Assembly: GCA_047974745.1 (NCBI GenBank)
Contig: JBKECO010000003.1
Span: 62,001 to 126,000 of the forward strand
Source: JBKECO01 sp047974745
GTDB lineage: Bacteria; Bacillota; Clostridia; Lachnospirales; Lachnospiraceae
Direction: 5' to 3'
Length of the DNA: 64,000 bases
Shown here: piece after piece, positions 63,467 through 64,000 of the stretch
How positions within the stretch are numbered: the first letter of the stretch is position 1
Layout: each line of letters begins with the position of its first letter
Position numbers and translations under genes: made by a program
The notes under the pieces: model-generated
The model's database searches: none
The model's input: only the letters and a program-made list of their open reading frames with translations
Told to the model about the DNA's origin: nothing

Positions 63467-63494
63467 TTGAGAGTGGGCATCGGTCCACTCTCAA
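63467..63494 (+). promoter_or_regulatory. Hairpin in the rimP leader
   Basis: TTGAGAGTGG (63467-63476) pairs perfectly with CCACTCTCAA (63485-63494), and with one bulge the stem extends on both sides through ATAA and TTAT. The loop is GCATCGGT. No U-run follows (AATTATG comes next), so it is not a normal terminator. The nusA operon is autoregulated through leader structures in other bacteria, which gives a possible role. Confidence 0.55.
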
Positions 63495-63531
63495 ATTATG
63501 TTAAAGTATAAAATATGGAAGGAAGGTGCAA

Positions 63532-63999
63532 ATGGGTAAGAGAGAGTTATACGAAGAAAGAACAGAACAACTGATTCTTCCAATCATCAGTAAAAACCAA
63601 TTTGAACTAGTTGATATAGAATATGTAAAAGAAGGAACCACATGGTATCTCAGGGCATACATAGATAAAGAAGGCGGAATTACTGTAAATGACTGTGAAG
63701 TTGTAGCCAGAGAGATGAATGAGTTGCTGGATGAACTGGATTTTGTGGAAGGATCCTATATTTTCGAGGTCAGTTCACCTGGGCTTGGAAGGCCTTTAAA
63801 AAAAGAAAAGGATTTTGTTCGAAATCTTGGCAAGGATATTGAAATCAGAACATATCGGGCTATCGACCATGAAAAAGAATTTTATGGCACATTAAAGGCT
63901 TTTGATGCAGATACTGTTACGATCACAGATAAGCTTCCAAAGGATATCGTATTTCAGAAAACTGATATAGCATTGATCCGTCTTGCGATCGATTTTTAA
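63532..63999 (+). CDS. rimP: Ribosome maturation factor RimP
   Basis: RimP assists 30S subunit maturation. I start at ATG 63532 behind AAGGAAGG; a GTG at 63526 lies inside that site. The 155-residue protein has the N-terminal domain with FELVDIEYVKEGTTWYLRAY and DKEGGITVNDCEVVAREM. SSPGLGRPLKKEKDF and a C-terminal Sm-like domain follow. It ends at the window edge, where nusA is expected next. Confidence 0.97.
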   Translation: MGKRELYEERTEQLILPIISKNQFELVDIEYVKEGTTWYLRAYIDKEGGITVNDCEVVAREMNELLDELDFVEGSYIFEVSSPGLGRPLKKEKDFVRNLGKDIEIRTYRAIDHEKEFYGTLKAFDADTVTITDKLPKDIVFQKTDIALIRLAIDF

Positions 64000-64000
64000 A

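Noticed and set aside
1..64000. Mobile elements, prophage, CRISPR arrays, defence or biosynthetic clusters
   Set aside because: I found no transposase, integrase, phage gene, repeat-spacer array or clustered biosynthetic genes. The window is core-genome sequence throughout.

Overview
The window comes from a low-GC, motile member of the Firmicutes, most likely a clostridium of the Lachnospiraceae type. The grounds are the AT-rich codon use, the strong AGGAGG ribosome sites, TTGACA/TATAAT-type promoters with 17-base spacers, the Gram-positive chemotaxis set (FliY with a CheC-like domain, CheC, CheD), CodY, PolC and the gene order. Almost every gene lies on the + strand. The order closely follows the Bacillus subtilis arrangement dprA - topA - codY - fla/che - rpsB - tsf - pyrH - frr - uppS - cdsA - dxr - rseP - polC - rimP. 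I saw no mobile element, prophage, CRISPR array or rRNA.

Region 1 (1-4.3 kb) holds the end of comM/yifB, then dprA, topA and codY, and closes with a strong terminator. Region 2 (4.3-37.8 kb) is one long fla/che operon of 37 genes: rod and hook (flgB, flgC, fliE, flgD, flgE, fliK), MS and C rings (fliF, fliG, fliM, fliY), export apparatus (fliH, fliI, fliJ, fliO, fliP, fliQ, fliR, flhB, flhA), motor (motA, motB, fliL), placement (flhF, flhG), a c-di-GMP brake (PilZ/YcgR), chemotaxis (cheY, cheB, cheA, cheW, cheC, cheD) and sigD. It ends in a tail of poorly described genes: a 78-aa membrane protein, a FapA/DUF342 protein, a 107-aa charged protein, a SwrB/DUF6115-like protein and an MltG/YceG-like membrane protein. 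No flbD/swrD is present. Region 3 (37.8-50.5 kb) is translation, isoprenoid/envelope and replication: rpsB, tsf, pyrH, frr, uppS, cdsA, dxr, rseP, ispG and polC.

Region 4 (50.5-63.5 kb) separates polC from rimP. It contains a minus-strand DUF5050-type protein; an apparent operon pheA - DUF815 ATPase - Ppx/GppA-HD protein - ppk1 - HAD phosphatase; a minus-strand PHP phosphoesterase; infC-rpmI-rplT behind an L20-type attenuator; a divergent araC-type regulator and galE; and a tRNA-Glu(CTC). The window ends with rimP, probably the first gene of the nusA operon.

The items most worth a second look are these. A Ppx/GppA-like protein lacks the hallmark N-terminal Asp and sits between a DUF815 ATPase and polyphosphate kinase. 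A hook-cap protein (FlgD) has a surface-protein-like helical tail. A possible two-state RNA switch lies between frr and uppS. A nested hairpin leader precedes rpsB. infC starts at ATT. A candidate CodY site lies at codY's own promoter. Several small flagellar-operon genes have no clear function. Several gene starts are set here from Shine-Dalgarno spacing rather than taken as the longest reading frame.
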